Part shown: piece by piece, positions 25,401 through 37,900 of the stretch
Position numbering within the stretch: the stretch's first letter is position 1
Layout of the letters: each line of letters opens with the position of its first letter
From: Pelodera strongyloides
Taxonomy: Eukaryota > Nematoda > Chromadorea > Rhabditida > Rhabditidae
NCBI GenBank assembly: GCA_036852015.1
Contig: JAANDG010000107.1
Span: 62,001-126,000 of the forward strand
DNA length: 64,000 bases
Reading direction: 5' to 3'
Translations under genes and position numbers: made by a program
The notes under the pieces: model-generated
The model's input: the letters and a program-made list of their open reading frames with translations, nothing else
The model's database searches: none
What the model was told of the DNA's origin: nothing

Positions 25401-26930
25401 TCTTGGAATGTATTCATTATATGACAGGAAGCAAATAATGAAGAATATGATCTTCTGCAAAAAAAAACGGGAAAAGATTATAAGTAGGAACAAAAAGAGG
25501 GATCATCTAGTACGAATTTTTGTTTTTTTTTAGTTGACAGACAATATCATATGTTTATAGTTATAGTTTGTATGAACTAGTAATATAGTATACTATGAAA
25601 CCTCAGCGATTATGACTCCCTTCTGTTGGTAACATTGACCCAAATCACACATAAAGACAGCGAAGCGCGCGCGAATTTTCCCCAGTGATTTTGAGTTATT
25701 TCGAGCGCGCAAAGCGCTATTCCGCGCGCCCCGATCCAAAATTACGGCCACTCTTACCGCGCGCTATGAATGCCTGTAAGTGACGGTAAGCTGGAATTGC
25801 GAAAAAAATCGGCATATGGATGGCTGAATTTTTAGGAGAAAAAAAAATTTGGAAAAGAAAAAGTAGAACAGAAGTTTTTCAAGCGTAGGAAATCAAGTCA
25901 AGATTGATTATTTGCATTAATTTTATGTCAAGAAACAAATTGAAAAAATACAGATATCAAATTACTTACCATTAGATATTACATTTTTTAAATTCCTCGT
26001 AGGACGTGGTAAAGCGTCTATACAAGAAATTATGACATGATAGAATTAGCGGCAAAATGCTCAGCTTGATACAAAATTCTGTCGAAAAGGCAAATGCTTC
26101 AGTTTCGTAATAGTGCGACTGTCAGTCAAATAATAGAACTATAGAACCTATCCCCGTATGAAAAGGGTTATTGGCAATATGCGCGCAATTTCTATTGAAA
26201 ACGCATGGAAAGGTATCCTCTCGAGCCTAACGGTATTGTATTGTTGTTATAGCGGGAGAAATATGGAAAGCTCATGGCCAGCCATACATTTTGGGATTTG
26301 GCTTCGGGTTTTACGGTTGAAATTTAAAATTTACATTGGTAATAGGCTCTTCAAGGTTATGAGGTGAGCCTATATAATTATGAGACTTTCGGCGATATGG
26401 CTACCTAATTGTAAAGGTTATGCGCATTTATAGGGCTATCTAAGGGTATGCATATGGAGTTACACCTCATAAGAGAAGCATGAATGAGCGGAACACCAGG
26501 TAATTGTTAACACCTAAATACTACCCATTAACTGACAGGTTTTACACTTCCAAGAAGCAAACCCTCTGCTGAAAACAAGGCTCCACCACGACGGTACAAA
26601 GCCCCCATAAAATCTCTCTAAAACTGAAAATATCGGGAGGAGAACTCAATCGTGGGACTAATTGTCTAATTGCTTAATGGGGCAGTTAATTTAGTTCTAA
26701 TTGCCCAATTGGCAGATTGCGGTAAAGTTGTGGGTGAAAGAGCCAGTTTTCAGACATAAAAGGAGCCGGCGCAAGAGACACGTTTATGAAGAGTGTCTGT
26801 AAGAGAAAAGAGAATCTTTTTCTTTTTTGACCTTCCAAAACAAGAAGAAGTAAAAGATTTATGATGGGGAAATGTTTGAGAAGACCTTGAATGAGGAATC
26901 CAAGGGAGGAACACGAAGATTATGAATAAT

Positions 26931-27003
26931 GGCTGATCGAGTGGCGCAGGGGTAGTGATCGCTGATTGAGTAAGCACATGTCGTGAGTTCGAGTCCCGTC
27001 ATA
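26931..27003 (+). repeat. tRNA-like SINE head or pseudo-tRNA
   Basis: A-box-like GTGGCGCAGGGGTAG and B-box-like GAGTTCGAGTCCC are spaced as in a tRNA, but the acceptor and anticodon stems do not pair. It shares TGGCGCAG with the SINE at 42379 and the fragment at 36857, so it is probably a tRNA-derived SINE remnant. Confidence 0.55.
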
Positions 27004-29947
27004 AACACAGTTCCGTGAACCCGAATCTTTGAAGGAAGGAGTGCAATTTAACCGAGAGTTATTTGAACAGGCTGATATGAGATATTTTATTACCGAGAGA
27101 ACCTTGGCTCTGTGTGGAAGAGGCGCCATGGCGGTATATCTGAATAGCTCATAAAGCTTTGGTCAAAATGCGGGAAAGAAAGGAAAGAAATTCCAATGAG
27201 GTTAAGCCATAACAGCACAGAACCCAAGCACGAAATATAAAGGAGAAGAGTGTGAAGGCTTGAATGTCCGAAAACTTTTCGCAGACCCAAAATAAGCACA
27301 GTCGTACTTTACTGCACAAATTTGGATACGTTCCAAATGTTTCATATAAGCATGCAGTATGACCTTTTTTGTATGATCGCCTGTATAGTCTACTCAGGCG
27401 ACGATAGCCGTCTAGTAAATTATAAACGGGTCCTTAGGTCACTTGCATATCAGCGTATATCAAAATTGTTCAGCGATATGACAATCAGCACAATAACAAT
27501 AAACACAGATATTATTGACTGAGTAGGATTCAGAAGTGTTCTACGTGCTTCATTGTCAGAATGTTTCATTTTTATTTTTGTTTCAAAATAATGTTTCATT
27601 GGCGCAAACCATCAAGAAAACCTCTGTTCTCAGGCTCTCAAAAGAAAAAGGGAACATTTACGGATTGCCCAGTAATTTGTCATTTTGTTGAAAGAAGTGA
27701 AAATGTCTCATATATCTTTGGACCGCTCCAAGGTCGGTTACGGTCATTAGCTGTATTCTAGAAAGGTAGAAAGGCAACATTTTCTCTGATTTACTGTATA
27801 TTGTGGAGTGGGGTGTTCGCGAAAAGATGAAACGTATTTAGTCAACAAAATAAATCAAACTTATAATTAAAAGTAAAGTAAACCTATACAGCTACACAAA
27901 CTCCTCTTCTGTTTGTGTTATGAAAAAATACAAAGGCAACCCAGAAACTCAAACTCAGTGATTTTTCTATTGAAAACGAAAAATAAACTAATGAGTATTT
28001 TGAGAAAATAAAACAGTACGAAGTTCGGTAGTCGATAACGATAAGAACAATAATACGCAAAAAAGGCGCTTGCATATTTTCTCACTATACCTTTTTGCAT
28101 GATCAATTGTGCCGGAGAAGCGAAAGAAACATGTTCTCAGTGTTCTTTTCTTCATAAAATGATCGTAACATTAACGATAACAGAAAGAAAGCAGGCCGCT
28201 AATTGTAAGGGAACTGGCGCTAAAGCCTAGAGGCGGGAAGTGTATAGTTAGCAAAAATCTAACTAAGGTAAAGCTATGTTATAAAAATATATAACATTAC
28301 CATCAAAACACAATTGAACGCATCTTGGGAAAAAAATCATCATTTTTCTTGGCGCAGCCATAGCCGCGCGCAAGGTTTGATACAAAGAAGTTAACTAAGT
28401 ATGAAAATGTTTTTTTTCTACGAAAAAAACTTTGTGCCTGCATCAAGAAATTATCGTGTACATCGCTTATTGTAAGCGCCTTGAATAAAGTGGATAAAGT
28501 ACATTACTTCTAGTTTAACAGTAGTTAACTTTCCGAATAACAAAAGAAAAACAAAGCAACAGAATGTCTGGGCGCGGTAAGTAGTGGCCGTAAACGTGTA
28601 TTATACCAGTCGGTGGCGGCTAACCAAACAAGAAATTGCCATATAAGCTGATACAGCCTTATCAAAACATGAACAACATTCGTGCATGGACAATTGCTAG
28701 CAGTTGACTAGAAAAGACTAACAAGTAGGGATCATAAAAGGATACAGACACTTACACAGTTTTTTTTTTAATTTATTCACTATTTGTAAAAAAAAATTAA
28801 ATTAACGTTACCGTTACATGAACAAGATTGCTTTAAGAAAGGCTTTAATAGGTTTTTCACAATTCATAAATATACAGATTATCTACTGAAGTTAGCACGA
28901 GATAGTTTCGCAGCGGTCTTTTTGAACAGATGATATGGGTTTCAAATCTTTCTCCAGCGAGGTTTTTAGTGTGCTAAGTTCTCACAGTATACGTCCTCAC
29001 CTGTCTCGTACGGGTCTCCGAATCCAACAACATGCAGTATAGTTCAATTCGTGACACGCTTTGCCCATGCCCATGCTTCCCTCGATGTCGTGATGCCTGA
29101 GTTACACGCGCACGTACTGTTCTATAGTCGTTACCGGTTTCAGCCTGTCCCAGATGTCCTCTTATGTTTAGAGGCAATAACTCCTATATATGTCCTTTCT
29201 CCTGGCCGTTATGTCTACGGGACTCATTGGCCAATATTCATTACCATGAATTGGTACTAGGTGCTACAATGAAAATACCCTAAAAACGGTACTCTGGATT
29301 CGACGTGCAATGATGTCTGAATTCAAGTAAAATTTATTTTCCTTGTCGATATCTGACTCAATTCCTTCTCAAATATCCTTCTCCTTCTCGGGACGACATG
29401 TATTCTCCGTAATGGATTATTTCCCCTGTAAGAAGTGTCCATCACTCAGAGCCGACCCTCTTTGCCCTATTAAATAATTCCACACTTTTCCCCTCTAAAA
29501 GAGTTTCCTCTTTATCCGAAAGGGTCTTGAAAGGGAGGAAGTAAGGGTTACAGATGGAGATCTAATATCACATTCCATCAGTCTGATGTTGTGTTCTTGT
29601 TGAAAAGGGACGACATCTAGCATGCTTCAGACTTATGCTTCAGACATCAACGTGCTTCAGACATCAGGCTTACCTAATTAACTAATGCACCATAAAACAA
29701 CACTTCCATTTGTGGTAATACTATATACTATATACACTTTATCGTAATATGATCGTTATGTTTGTGTTTCCATTGAAATTGATTATCCACGAAAGTTCAA
29801 TGGGTCTTGCAAACAGTGTTATTTCCAGATCATTTTTCCACGGATATTGCACGGCTATCTTTGTTTCTCGATTTTGTTCTTTATTTAGCCCAAATCTCTC
29901 GTTCCTCTTCCTCTCTCACGCCATTTTCTACTTCTAACTCTTTAATT

Positions 29948-30030
29948 CTCTCTCTGTCTTTATCTCTCTCTCTCTCTCTCTCTCTCTCTTTTGTCTCGAT
30001 CCTTCTATCTATATATCTCTCTCTATATCC
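29948..30030 (+). repeat. CT-rich microsatellite
   Basis: CT dinucleotide runs that continue as pyrimidine-rich sequence to about 30300. They create long Ser/Leu frames on plus and Arg/Glu frames on minus, which are artefacts. Confidence 0.9.
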
Positions 30031-30570
30031 CTCTGTCCGATTTAGTGTAAGCTTCGCAGTCAGTTCACGAGGCGAGAAGAAGCATCCAATGACGCGAGAG
30101 GATGATTCCTCCTTTCTCCTAATATCTAATATCTCGCAATGTTTTCCTTTCATCCTTCCGTTCCTCCTCCTCTCTCTCACTCCCTCTTTCTCGGCTCTCT
30201 CCCTCTTCATCACCTCTTTCTCTTCCTTTTTATCTCCCTTTCTCTCTTTTCCCTATTATCTTTCCTCTGTCTCTCATCTTTTCTACTTTCTTTCTCAATC
30301 ATTCCCTGAAAAATCCGAAAAATCCTCCTGAGACGTCCATCCCCAGTTGATCTTGTACCTTTTCCTAGCTGTTTATATAACATCCTCTTTTCATACAAAA
30401 TGAAGTTGTAAAGAAAACATACTTTTTTACGGCGGTTTTCACTATTGTGTCGTTGCATCTTCGGTTTTCTTCTAGAAAAGGAGTTGTGACCGTGGATGGC
30501 CTACATCATTTTCCCGTTGGTCTGAACCTTTACTGCATACCATGAATACATGCTACTTTTGTAACTATAT

Positions 30571-30629
30571 TTTCTCTCTTTCTGGTCCCCCTCTTCTATT
30601 TCTGTACTCTCTCTCCCTCTCCCTCCCCT

Positions 30630-30660
<31 letters not shown>

Positions 30661-30672
30661 ATCTCTCTCCCA
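30571..30672 (+). repeat. CT-rich microsatellite
   Basis: Second pyrimidine array, with a pure CT core near 30629-30655, close to the left end of the large palindrome. Simple sequence only. Confidence 0.9.
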
Positions 30673-30829
30673 TTCCCTTCCCCATTTATTCCCTTTAATT
30701 GACTTGCAGACGTCGCCTGCCCTCCCAGATCTTTGAACGCCACAAAATCTGAATCCGACCACATTGGGCATCTAATTGGTGCGAATTCACGTGATTGTTT
30801 CACTGTGGTCAACTTCCACAAACATCTGC

Positions 30830-31494
30830 TGTCGGATATGATTTACCTCAATAATTGTCACGTTTCTTATTTTTAAAGGAGGAGGCTCACGAGAATGAAG
30901 TGCTCAAATACAAAATACTTTCCTTTTATTGAAAGATAATGGTATTTAATTCCGAAAGACATGCTTTACAAAGCAAAAGCTTTTAATTAGAAGGAGTAAA
31001 TCAATATAAAACTTAGAATTCTATTAAAGCGAAATGCTAGCCCCTTTGGAAAATTTGCTTTAAAATATTGGATCGTAGTAAATAGTCTATTTCCATAATG
31101 GGCATTCAAATTTTTTGCCGGCTTGCAAAATGACTTGTAAATTTGCATGCCCACTATGGAAATCAAATATTTATTACGATCCAAAATTTTCATAGACTTC
31201 ATAGTTTTATATTGATTTACTCCTTCCAAATTAAAAGCTTTTGCTTTGTTTAGTATGTCTTTCGGAATTTAATACCATCGTCTGTCGATAAAAGGAAACC
31301 ATTTGAGCACTTCATTCTCGTGAGCCTCTTCCTTTTGCTTAAAATGATGAAACCACTATATTTGTACTCAAGAAGTCATGGAATAAACAATACACCTGAT
31401 CTAGTTGATGATAGAATGCAAATATAGTGGTTTTAACGTTTTAAGCAAGGTCTCATAAAAACGTGACAATTATTGAGGTAAACGATATCCGACA
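30830..31494. repeat. 665-bp nested inverted repeat (foldback)
   Basis: TGTCGGATATGATTTACCTC at the left matches the complement of GAGGTAAACGATATCCGACA at the right. The arms continue inward with shared GGCTCACGAGAATGAAGTGC, ATTCCGAAAGACAT and GGAGTAAATCAATATAAAAC blocks, differing only by scattered substitutions and small indels. The loop contains another inverted repeat beginning with TTAAAGCGAAATGCTAGCCC (31024), and the right arm is interrupted by a further foldback at 31337-31446. There is no coding capacity. Confidence 0.9.
31337..31446. mobile_element. Small foldback inserted in the right arm of the palindrome
   Basis: Ends GCTTAAAATGATGAAACCAC and GTGGTTTTAACGTTTTAAGC are inverted copies, with AACCACTATATTTG/CAAATATAGTGGTTT inside. 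No counterpart lies at the matching place in the left arm, so it inserted after the palindrome formed. Confidence 0.75.
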
Positions 31495-31953
31495 AACTGC
31501 GCAATTTGCATTTCCCCCTTATTTTGCCTTTTTCCTCTACAAAAATAAAACCTCCGACTGGATGTCATTGGTTTTCTTAAATGTTTTCTCATTCTTTACT
31601 CGGTACTCACAATCAGTCAAATTCACTTTGTTTTGTTTATCCCACTTCTCTTTCTTTGATGAAAATTCCAGACAAAACAATCTAAGGGAGGATTAATGAC
31701 CTTTATACATTGAAACTAAGGGCTAAGGGCTTAGAAGGACTAAACTAACAATAAGAGAAAGTAAAAAGAATAAATTAGAGTAGAGGAAGAAATAGTAGGA
31801 GAATGCATCAAATATTTGTACCTTTTTTTTAAATAACCACAAAAAACCTGGTTTCTGTACCAATCAATACATTGTTATGCTTACCAATCAAAGGGATTGG
31901 CTGTGAAAATTATAAAAATTGTTGGTCCCCAAAAGGTTAGTGATGGAATTCAT

Positions 31954-32081
31954 GTGATGCGCGGCGAAATTCTGGCGCAAAGCCCGGTGGGAATCTGGCC
32001 CGTGATGGGCGAAGATTGGGCGAAAAATATTGGTTGCATGGTGGAACGTATGCGAACCATGTTTTTTTCGCCGCGCACCAC
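31954..32081 (+). mobile_element. GC-rich foldback, MITE-like
   Basis: GTGATGCGCGGCGAAA at the left is mirrored by TTTCGCCGCGCACCAC at the right, around an interior with GGCCCGTGATGGGCGAAG. The base composition is much richer in G+C than its surroundings. The frames it opens on both strands (31897-32139, 31937-32191) are explained by this composition. Confidence 0.6.
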
Positions 32082-33099
32082 AAAAGTTTCACGTTGTAAG
32101 CTGGTATGCGTAGACAGAATGAGAATATGTATAATTTAAAAATAGATATGCATATTGTTCCCTTCAGGATTAGAGCTAGTGCAGTGCTCATGCGAAATTC
32201 CTTTCCGAGTCAAAAATAGTGGACGAAAATTGAAATTGAATAAATTGTGAGAGAGGCCCTTATAATTGCAGGCACATCCCTTTTTCCACACGCTCACTTA
32301 ATTACCTGCGGATAAGACTTTTTAATTTTTTTTTCTCAAAAAAAATTTTTTTCGCATAAGATCCGACAGCGCGGATAGAGAGCACTAATGATGATATGCT
32401 CTAACCCAATGGTTTTAGTATTGATTGTTTTTCTGATAATCCGTACTGGCTAGCTACAGTGCATAAACATTTATTTTCTTCGGTGCTTTCCTAATATTTC
32501 CGGAAATTCCAGACTTTTAATTCTGAGTGCGTCGGCGTGATAAATCTTCCGGATGCACATTATTAAATGGGCCCTTGTTTTTGAATCAGACCAGATGTTT
32601 TGCATTACTTCATTCATTTTGGAGCACAACTGGAGCACAGGTCTATATACATTTGACGTCAACAGTAGTACAAAGTTAGTACGCGTCTGGCATCTGATTT
32701 TTTATGCGATGTCGTTACAACTGTGAAAATGTGTGATTTTTGGAATTGCCTTAATTTTGGAATTCTTACTACTAGGGGGATGAAGCGGTAGTGCAAGTGC
32801 TTTGTGAGTCTTATGCAGAACATCTGCATTCCCTCTATATTGTATTCAAATTATGTTCCATTATGTGCATTTTGTGCCATCTACGCATATTGTTCTCGGG
32901 AATGGAATTGTCAATATGTGGTTTGCTAACCACGTGTCATAACGCTTGAAACTCAAGATTAGTTTCTTTTGATGTTGGTTTTGTATTTCTCTAACATTGT
33001 TGGTATTTCGTCCTTCAAGCGGACAATTCCAGCCAAAAGGAACCTCCCCTTTAATGAGGATCCTCTTTTTATCCTTCTCCCTATTCCTACCCTCTCACC

Positions 33100-33390
33100 A
33101 TCTCATCCCCTCTCAAATGTCTCTTCCTCCTCTCCTCCCCTCTTTCCTCCCCTGCCATCGATCCTCTCTCTCTCTTCTCTGCTCGCCTCTCCTCTCTCAA
33201 TTAGATATTTGTCTGCCCTCCGGCTGCAGTCAGTTCAGAAGATATGTCACCAATGCTTCTCCTACATCATCCCTTTTAATCTCTCTGTCACCAAACACTC
33301 TCACCCTGCCACTCCCCATCTCTCTCTCTCTCTCTCCCTCTCTGCCCTCTCTGCCTCCCTCTCTCTCTCCCTCTCTCATTCCCTTTTAAA
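33100..33390 (+). repeat. Interrupted CT-rich tract
   Basis: Pyrimidine-rich sequence with CT cores near 33165-33195 and 33319-33375. It yields overlapping Ser/Leu/Pro frames on plus that are not genes. Confidence 0.85.
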
Positions 33391-34963
33391 GTTATTTACA
33401 CCCGATATCTTCACCACATCCCACATCGATCTTCTCTTCATGATTCCAAATGCAAACTAATTATCTTCACATCCAGATTTATTGGATTATTTGAATTTTT
33501 TCTTCTTCTGTTTTCTACCGGCACCTCTCTCTGAAACTGCAAAATGTAAAGGGAAAAGAGTTAAATTTACATCATATTTAGATGCATTTGAGTACATCTG
33601 TATAGAGATTCAAGCTACAGCGAATCGCTCACACTCAGAATCCGTATGGCACAGCAACATTATGTACCGTACACATTTGCTTAATTACCAGTTTGTGTAA
33701 GCCAAGACATTCGTGTTACTCTATCAAATAATCTTTTATTTATTATGTGTATTTTCTTGCATGTCCTTAAAACGTTGCAATTGTAGTATTCTGCCTGCCC
33801 CCTCTCATAGTAACTGAAATTGTGCACAATTTTCACGCAATAATGATACATAGACATATTTGTCTGCCCGGGCACATCTTTCGTTTTTTTACAAATCGTG
33901 CAGCTTAATGAAACCTATCTTTTGCTCTATGTGTAGTGTTTTGGTTTTATGTCAAGTTTTATTGCTTGTGGATGATCTTTGAAAAAAAAATATGTTCTGC
34001 TATGCTAACTCCTTTGCTACCTGCTTATCCCTCTCATTGTGTATTTATTTGTTTATATTAACATCTCACTCTCTATCATTTTCTCTCATTCTCTCTCTCT
34101 CTCTCTCTCGGGGCACGAACCAAATTGCAATATGCAAATACAATTCACTTCTAAAATGCCTTTTTTGGCCCTTTCGCTTGGTTGCCCTCCGATCTGTGAC
34201 ATATATATAGTCAATTTAGTGTTGCAGGAAAACGAGCTTTCTGATATTCTGAACTCCCATTTTCACTTTTCGAATTCTAGAATAATTCTGAAAAGAGGTT
34301 TTCGGCTTTTTTGAAAATCAAATTTTTGAAAAATAAGATAAATTCAACTTTGTGTTTTTGTTGTTACGTTACCGCCGTCTTTATGTCCACGTCTATAGTC
34401 TATATATCTTTATTTTGTTTTGTCTGCGCACATTTATCACTTTTTGTAGGATGTTTCAGCCCATTTTTCATACTGGAGTATGTTTTTCCTTAGTGTATTT
34501 TGTTTATAAGTGAAATGCAAATACCATAAATCAAGCAAGCAAATGCTTATTTATTATGAAAAGCGTTTCCATGACACTCTTTCATATAGAAAAGTGCACA
34601 CGAGATGTTTATTCACTACTATTCCATACCACGTATTTCTTTCCGAACAATCGTGTATATTTTTAATGTATATAATCAGTCTTTATATTTGAACTTTTTT
34701 GCACTTTTCTACAACTATTTTATAACTTCTTTCATGTACTGATTTTTATGTGTACTTATGCAGGACACAGCTAAATTATACGGTATTTTGTTTTTTATTC
34801 TTATTATTCATAATTATCATAAACAACTTTGCAGTGTCCTCGGGCCCCCGATTTGTGCAGTTGGGGGGTTGGGGGCGGAGCTTCACCTATCCCAAATTAG
34901 CATATCAGAAGAAATCGGAATACCTAAAGACGAAGCAGCGGAGGGTGCTGAAAAAGCCTGAGC

Positions 34964-37900
34964 ATGGCCTCCGTGGCTGCGTGGCTGCCCTTCGCGCGAG
35001 CTGCAGCCATAGGATGGGTTCCCATATCAAGGCAACCTATGCCCAGGGCACCAGTTGCTATACAGGTCTGTGATACTTGCATTAAAGTGATACGGCAGGT
35101 GGTTTTGTGGGCAGTGATTTGATGTGCCAAAACTATAGATGAGGATACTTGAATTGCAAGAACAGTGATACAGTATTCGAGTCGCCTGAGGACTTTTCTC
35201 TCCATTTGTGTATTCGTATCCGATATTAAATACTTATTCCTAATATCTACCCAGATGAACTTTTAACTTCGTTCGGTTTCTTTGTGCCGTGTGAAACAGT
35301 TGACAACTGTTCTTCCTTCGATCAAATTTCCAAACTATTTTTACATTTTTTTCGCTCTCTGTCAAAGTTTACTGTAGAGCACTTGATTGTCTTGATGATC
35401 TTTGCACATTTGATCAAAAATGTTCATATGCTTGGACCTCCTATTGTTAGACCATCATGATAGAACATGATGTCTCTATCACATTTATATTTTATTTTAC
35501 ACGCTCTACTTTAATAATTCCTTATATTGTTTAATGAGACGTTAGTGATGATGAGAATGAGAATTACCCTTACCACTAAAAGAAAGACTTTCTGCGTTCA
35601 ATTTCCGAGCACTTTCCTTTCAAAAGTATATCCGTAGCCCTTAATTATGTTAATGTTTTCATACTCGATGATCTTTGAGAGAAGAAGATAGACAACTTAT
35701 CCAACAAAGTAGTTGACTTCATTTGTCCAAAATGTATGTTCTGACTCTTTTTTCCCTCTAAAACAGTCTGTATTCGAGCACCTGTCATCCCAAACGTTCT
35801 TACATCTTGTGATTGTGTCCAGCAAAGACGATATTTATTCTTTTCACTTTTTGTGCTAGTCAAAAAAGTCACCGTCCCACCCTGATTCTTTCGCGTATTG
35901 TTCTTTCTCTCTCTCTCTCTCTCCCTCCCTCTCTTTCTTCCTACCTCTCTCTCTCTCTCATTCTCTTCCTATCTCTCACTCTCTCTCTCATTCTCTCTCT
36001 TTGCTATTTTGTTCAGGAGATAAAAAGTTCTATATCTTCCTCATTTGTCAATTTTGCTAATTGTTATTCCGAGTGAAGATTTTTTGTCTCAAAGGCTACG
36101 GCCACATCCGATTACACGCATCTTCACACAAATCTTTGGCTATTTTATCTAAAAGTATTTGAGTTATCCTTCACAAATTAGTGTTTAAATGTGTCAGAAG
36201 TGATCGAATATGCTTACTGATGGGTCACTGATTTTCAAGTTGTCATGGTCTAGACGTCTAGAGCCAAACTCCGGTTGCGCGCGTTACATGCGATAGCCTT
36301 AGCCATTGGACCAAGAAATCCTTATCGTAGTCTAAAGTCATACCTATTACGTTCATCAGATCATACAGTATAGTTTATTTTGTTGATTTTCCTCTCTTGC
36401 CGAACATTTCCACTTTCCAAGAAATCAAAAGTATTCTTCTTTCCAATTCAATTCCTCTACCTTCATCTCATACTTCTATCCGAATCGGGTCCGATTTCGA
36501 ATGCAACCTCCACTTCCATATTTGCACTTTTCTTCCACACGGCCAAAAGTCGAAAATTGTTAAGCTGTGTCCAACCTGTGTAATCTGAGACCCATATCTC
36601 AATGGGCCTCAGTTTTCCTGGAATTCTGCATTGAATAATTAAAGAGATAGATTTAACAGAACCCTTAGGCAAACGGTAGACAGAGTCTAATTTCATATCT
36701 TATGGGTTTAACAGAAAATAGTTCTCAATGCAACTAATTATATTTAGGTGATCAAAGCGCCAGGTTGCGATTTTATATTCTATTGAGTTTAGTTCGCAGC
36801 TAATGCCCCCATTCATTGATTTATGAAGACCTTGGATAGCTCAATAGACGTTACAATTAGTTAGTGGGATTCGAACCCCCAACCTCCCGCTTGACAGTCT
36901 AACGCTTACCAACTGCGCCATGGAAGCATTACCATTTCGTTGATTGGAGGAAAATGGCGTATTTTAATTTACAACAGCGATTTGCACCTCACACCTCACA
37001 CCAGTTGTTTGTTCCATGAAACTGTTGAAAGTTCAAAAGTTTGGTTTTTCCACTGTTTCGCAGAGGAAAAGTAACACTTGCCTATGTAAATCAATGAAGT
37101 GTGTAATCCACTACGTCATGCTTGATTCCGATGCTTCTTTTGGGTTTCGCTTTCTGGAGAGAGAGAGAGAGTGAGAGAGAGAGAGGGAAGGAGAGAGAGT
37201 GAGAGAGAGATAGAGAGTGAGAGCGAGAGATAAACACATAGACAGACCAGAGAGGCAGAGAGAGAAGAAGAGAGATTCTGAGGGAATATGCACCATTGGG
37301 TGAGGAGGGATATCAGATTACAAGGGGGAGGGATAGGATACGGATAGGTGTAGAGAGAGGAAGAAAGAAATAGAGAGAGGGAGAGAGAGAGAAGGTGAGA
37401 GGTAGTACGTAGTAGAGCCATTGGATTAGCTCCAGCATTGGATTATAGGTTTGAAGGGATCAGAATCACACACCAACTTTACACATGTGCACTAATTGGA
37501 GTACTTCTTTGCATACATAGAGGAATGCACTGAGTATTCAACATCAAATTATTTTCAATTGCCGCTTCAGTGTCAGAAAAATAAAAATAAAAATAAAACA
37601 AAATTAAGGGGCACGGTGCTTGTAAATGAGCGTATTAAAATTCTCATAATTGACTGACAATGAGTCAAAGGAAACAGTGCAAACCTAGGCCTAGATGGTA
37701 AACCCAAACTATGTTAGTGCTATCGCGCTAACAAAGGATCATATCGTATGAAACAGTGTAACAATGAAGAGATATAAATATCGTGCAGTCTATGTTGTAG
37801 GTACTACGGATAGAATAGCCAAAACATATCGCATTCCAGGCCAAAGACCTGGCCGTGGACCACGTCTCCGATGAAAAACTATCCATAAATATATCCGGAC

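Larger units (their letters stand above)
22488..30829. other. Gene-poor intergenic sequence
   Basis: I found no supportable gene. Notable items: a CGCGCGC-rich islet at 25660-25770, a tRNA-like SINE head at 26931-27003, an isolated histone-like start with splice donor at 28564, a short minisatellite (GCTTCAGACATCA-like units) around 29620-29668, and CT arrays from 29948. The 123-codon AT-rich plus-strand frame at 24514-24885 lacks domain or signal features. Confidence 0.5.
31495..34963. other. Intergenic sequence upstream of Kv4
   Basis: Contains a GC-rich foldback at 31954-32081, pyrimidine arrays at about 33100-33390 and 34075-34108, and otherwise AT-rich sequence. No exon chain recognised. 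A splice acceptor (CTTTGCAG) at 34834 begins the likely first exon of Kv4, 129 nt before its ATG. Confidence 0.5.
35066..37839. other. Kv4 intron 1
   Basis: 2.77-kb intron holding a CT array (35904-36001), a pseudo-tRNA (36857-36930, minus) and a GA array (37153-37395). A minus-strand frame at 36463-36696 has balanced composition (contains [19 protein letters not shown]) but no recognised family and no splice partners. Confidence 0.7.

Noticed and set aside
28974..29260. Overlapping coding-like frames on both strands
   Set aside because: The minus frame ends at a donor-like GTGAGG, but no partner exon or family likeness was found on either strand.
29807..30458. Ser/Leu-rich (+) and Arg/Glu-rich (-) frames of up to 174 codons
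   Set aside because: CT/GA microsatellite artefacts; the same applies to frames at 30501-30821, 32969-33460 and 37116-37421.
36857..36930. Functional tRNA gene on the minus strand
   Set aside because: Promoter boxes are present but acceptor and anticodon stems do not pair; listed as SINE-like. The same reasoning applies to 26931-27003 and 58088-58156.
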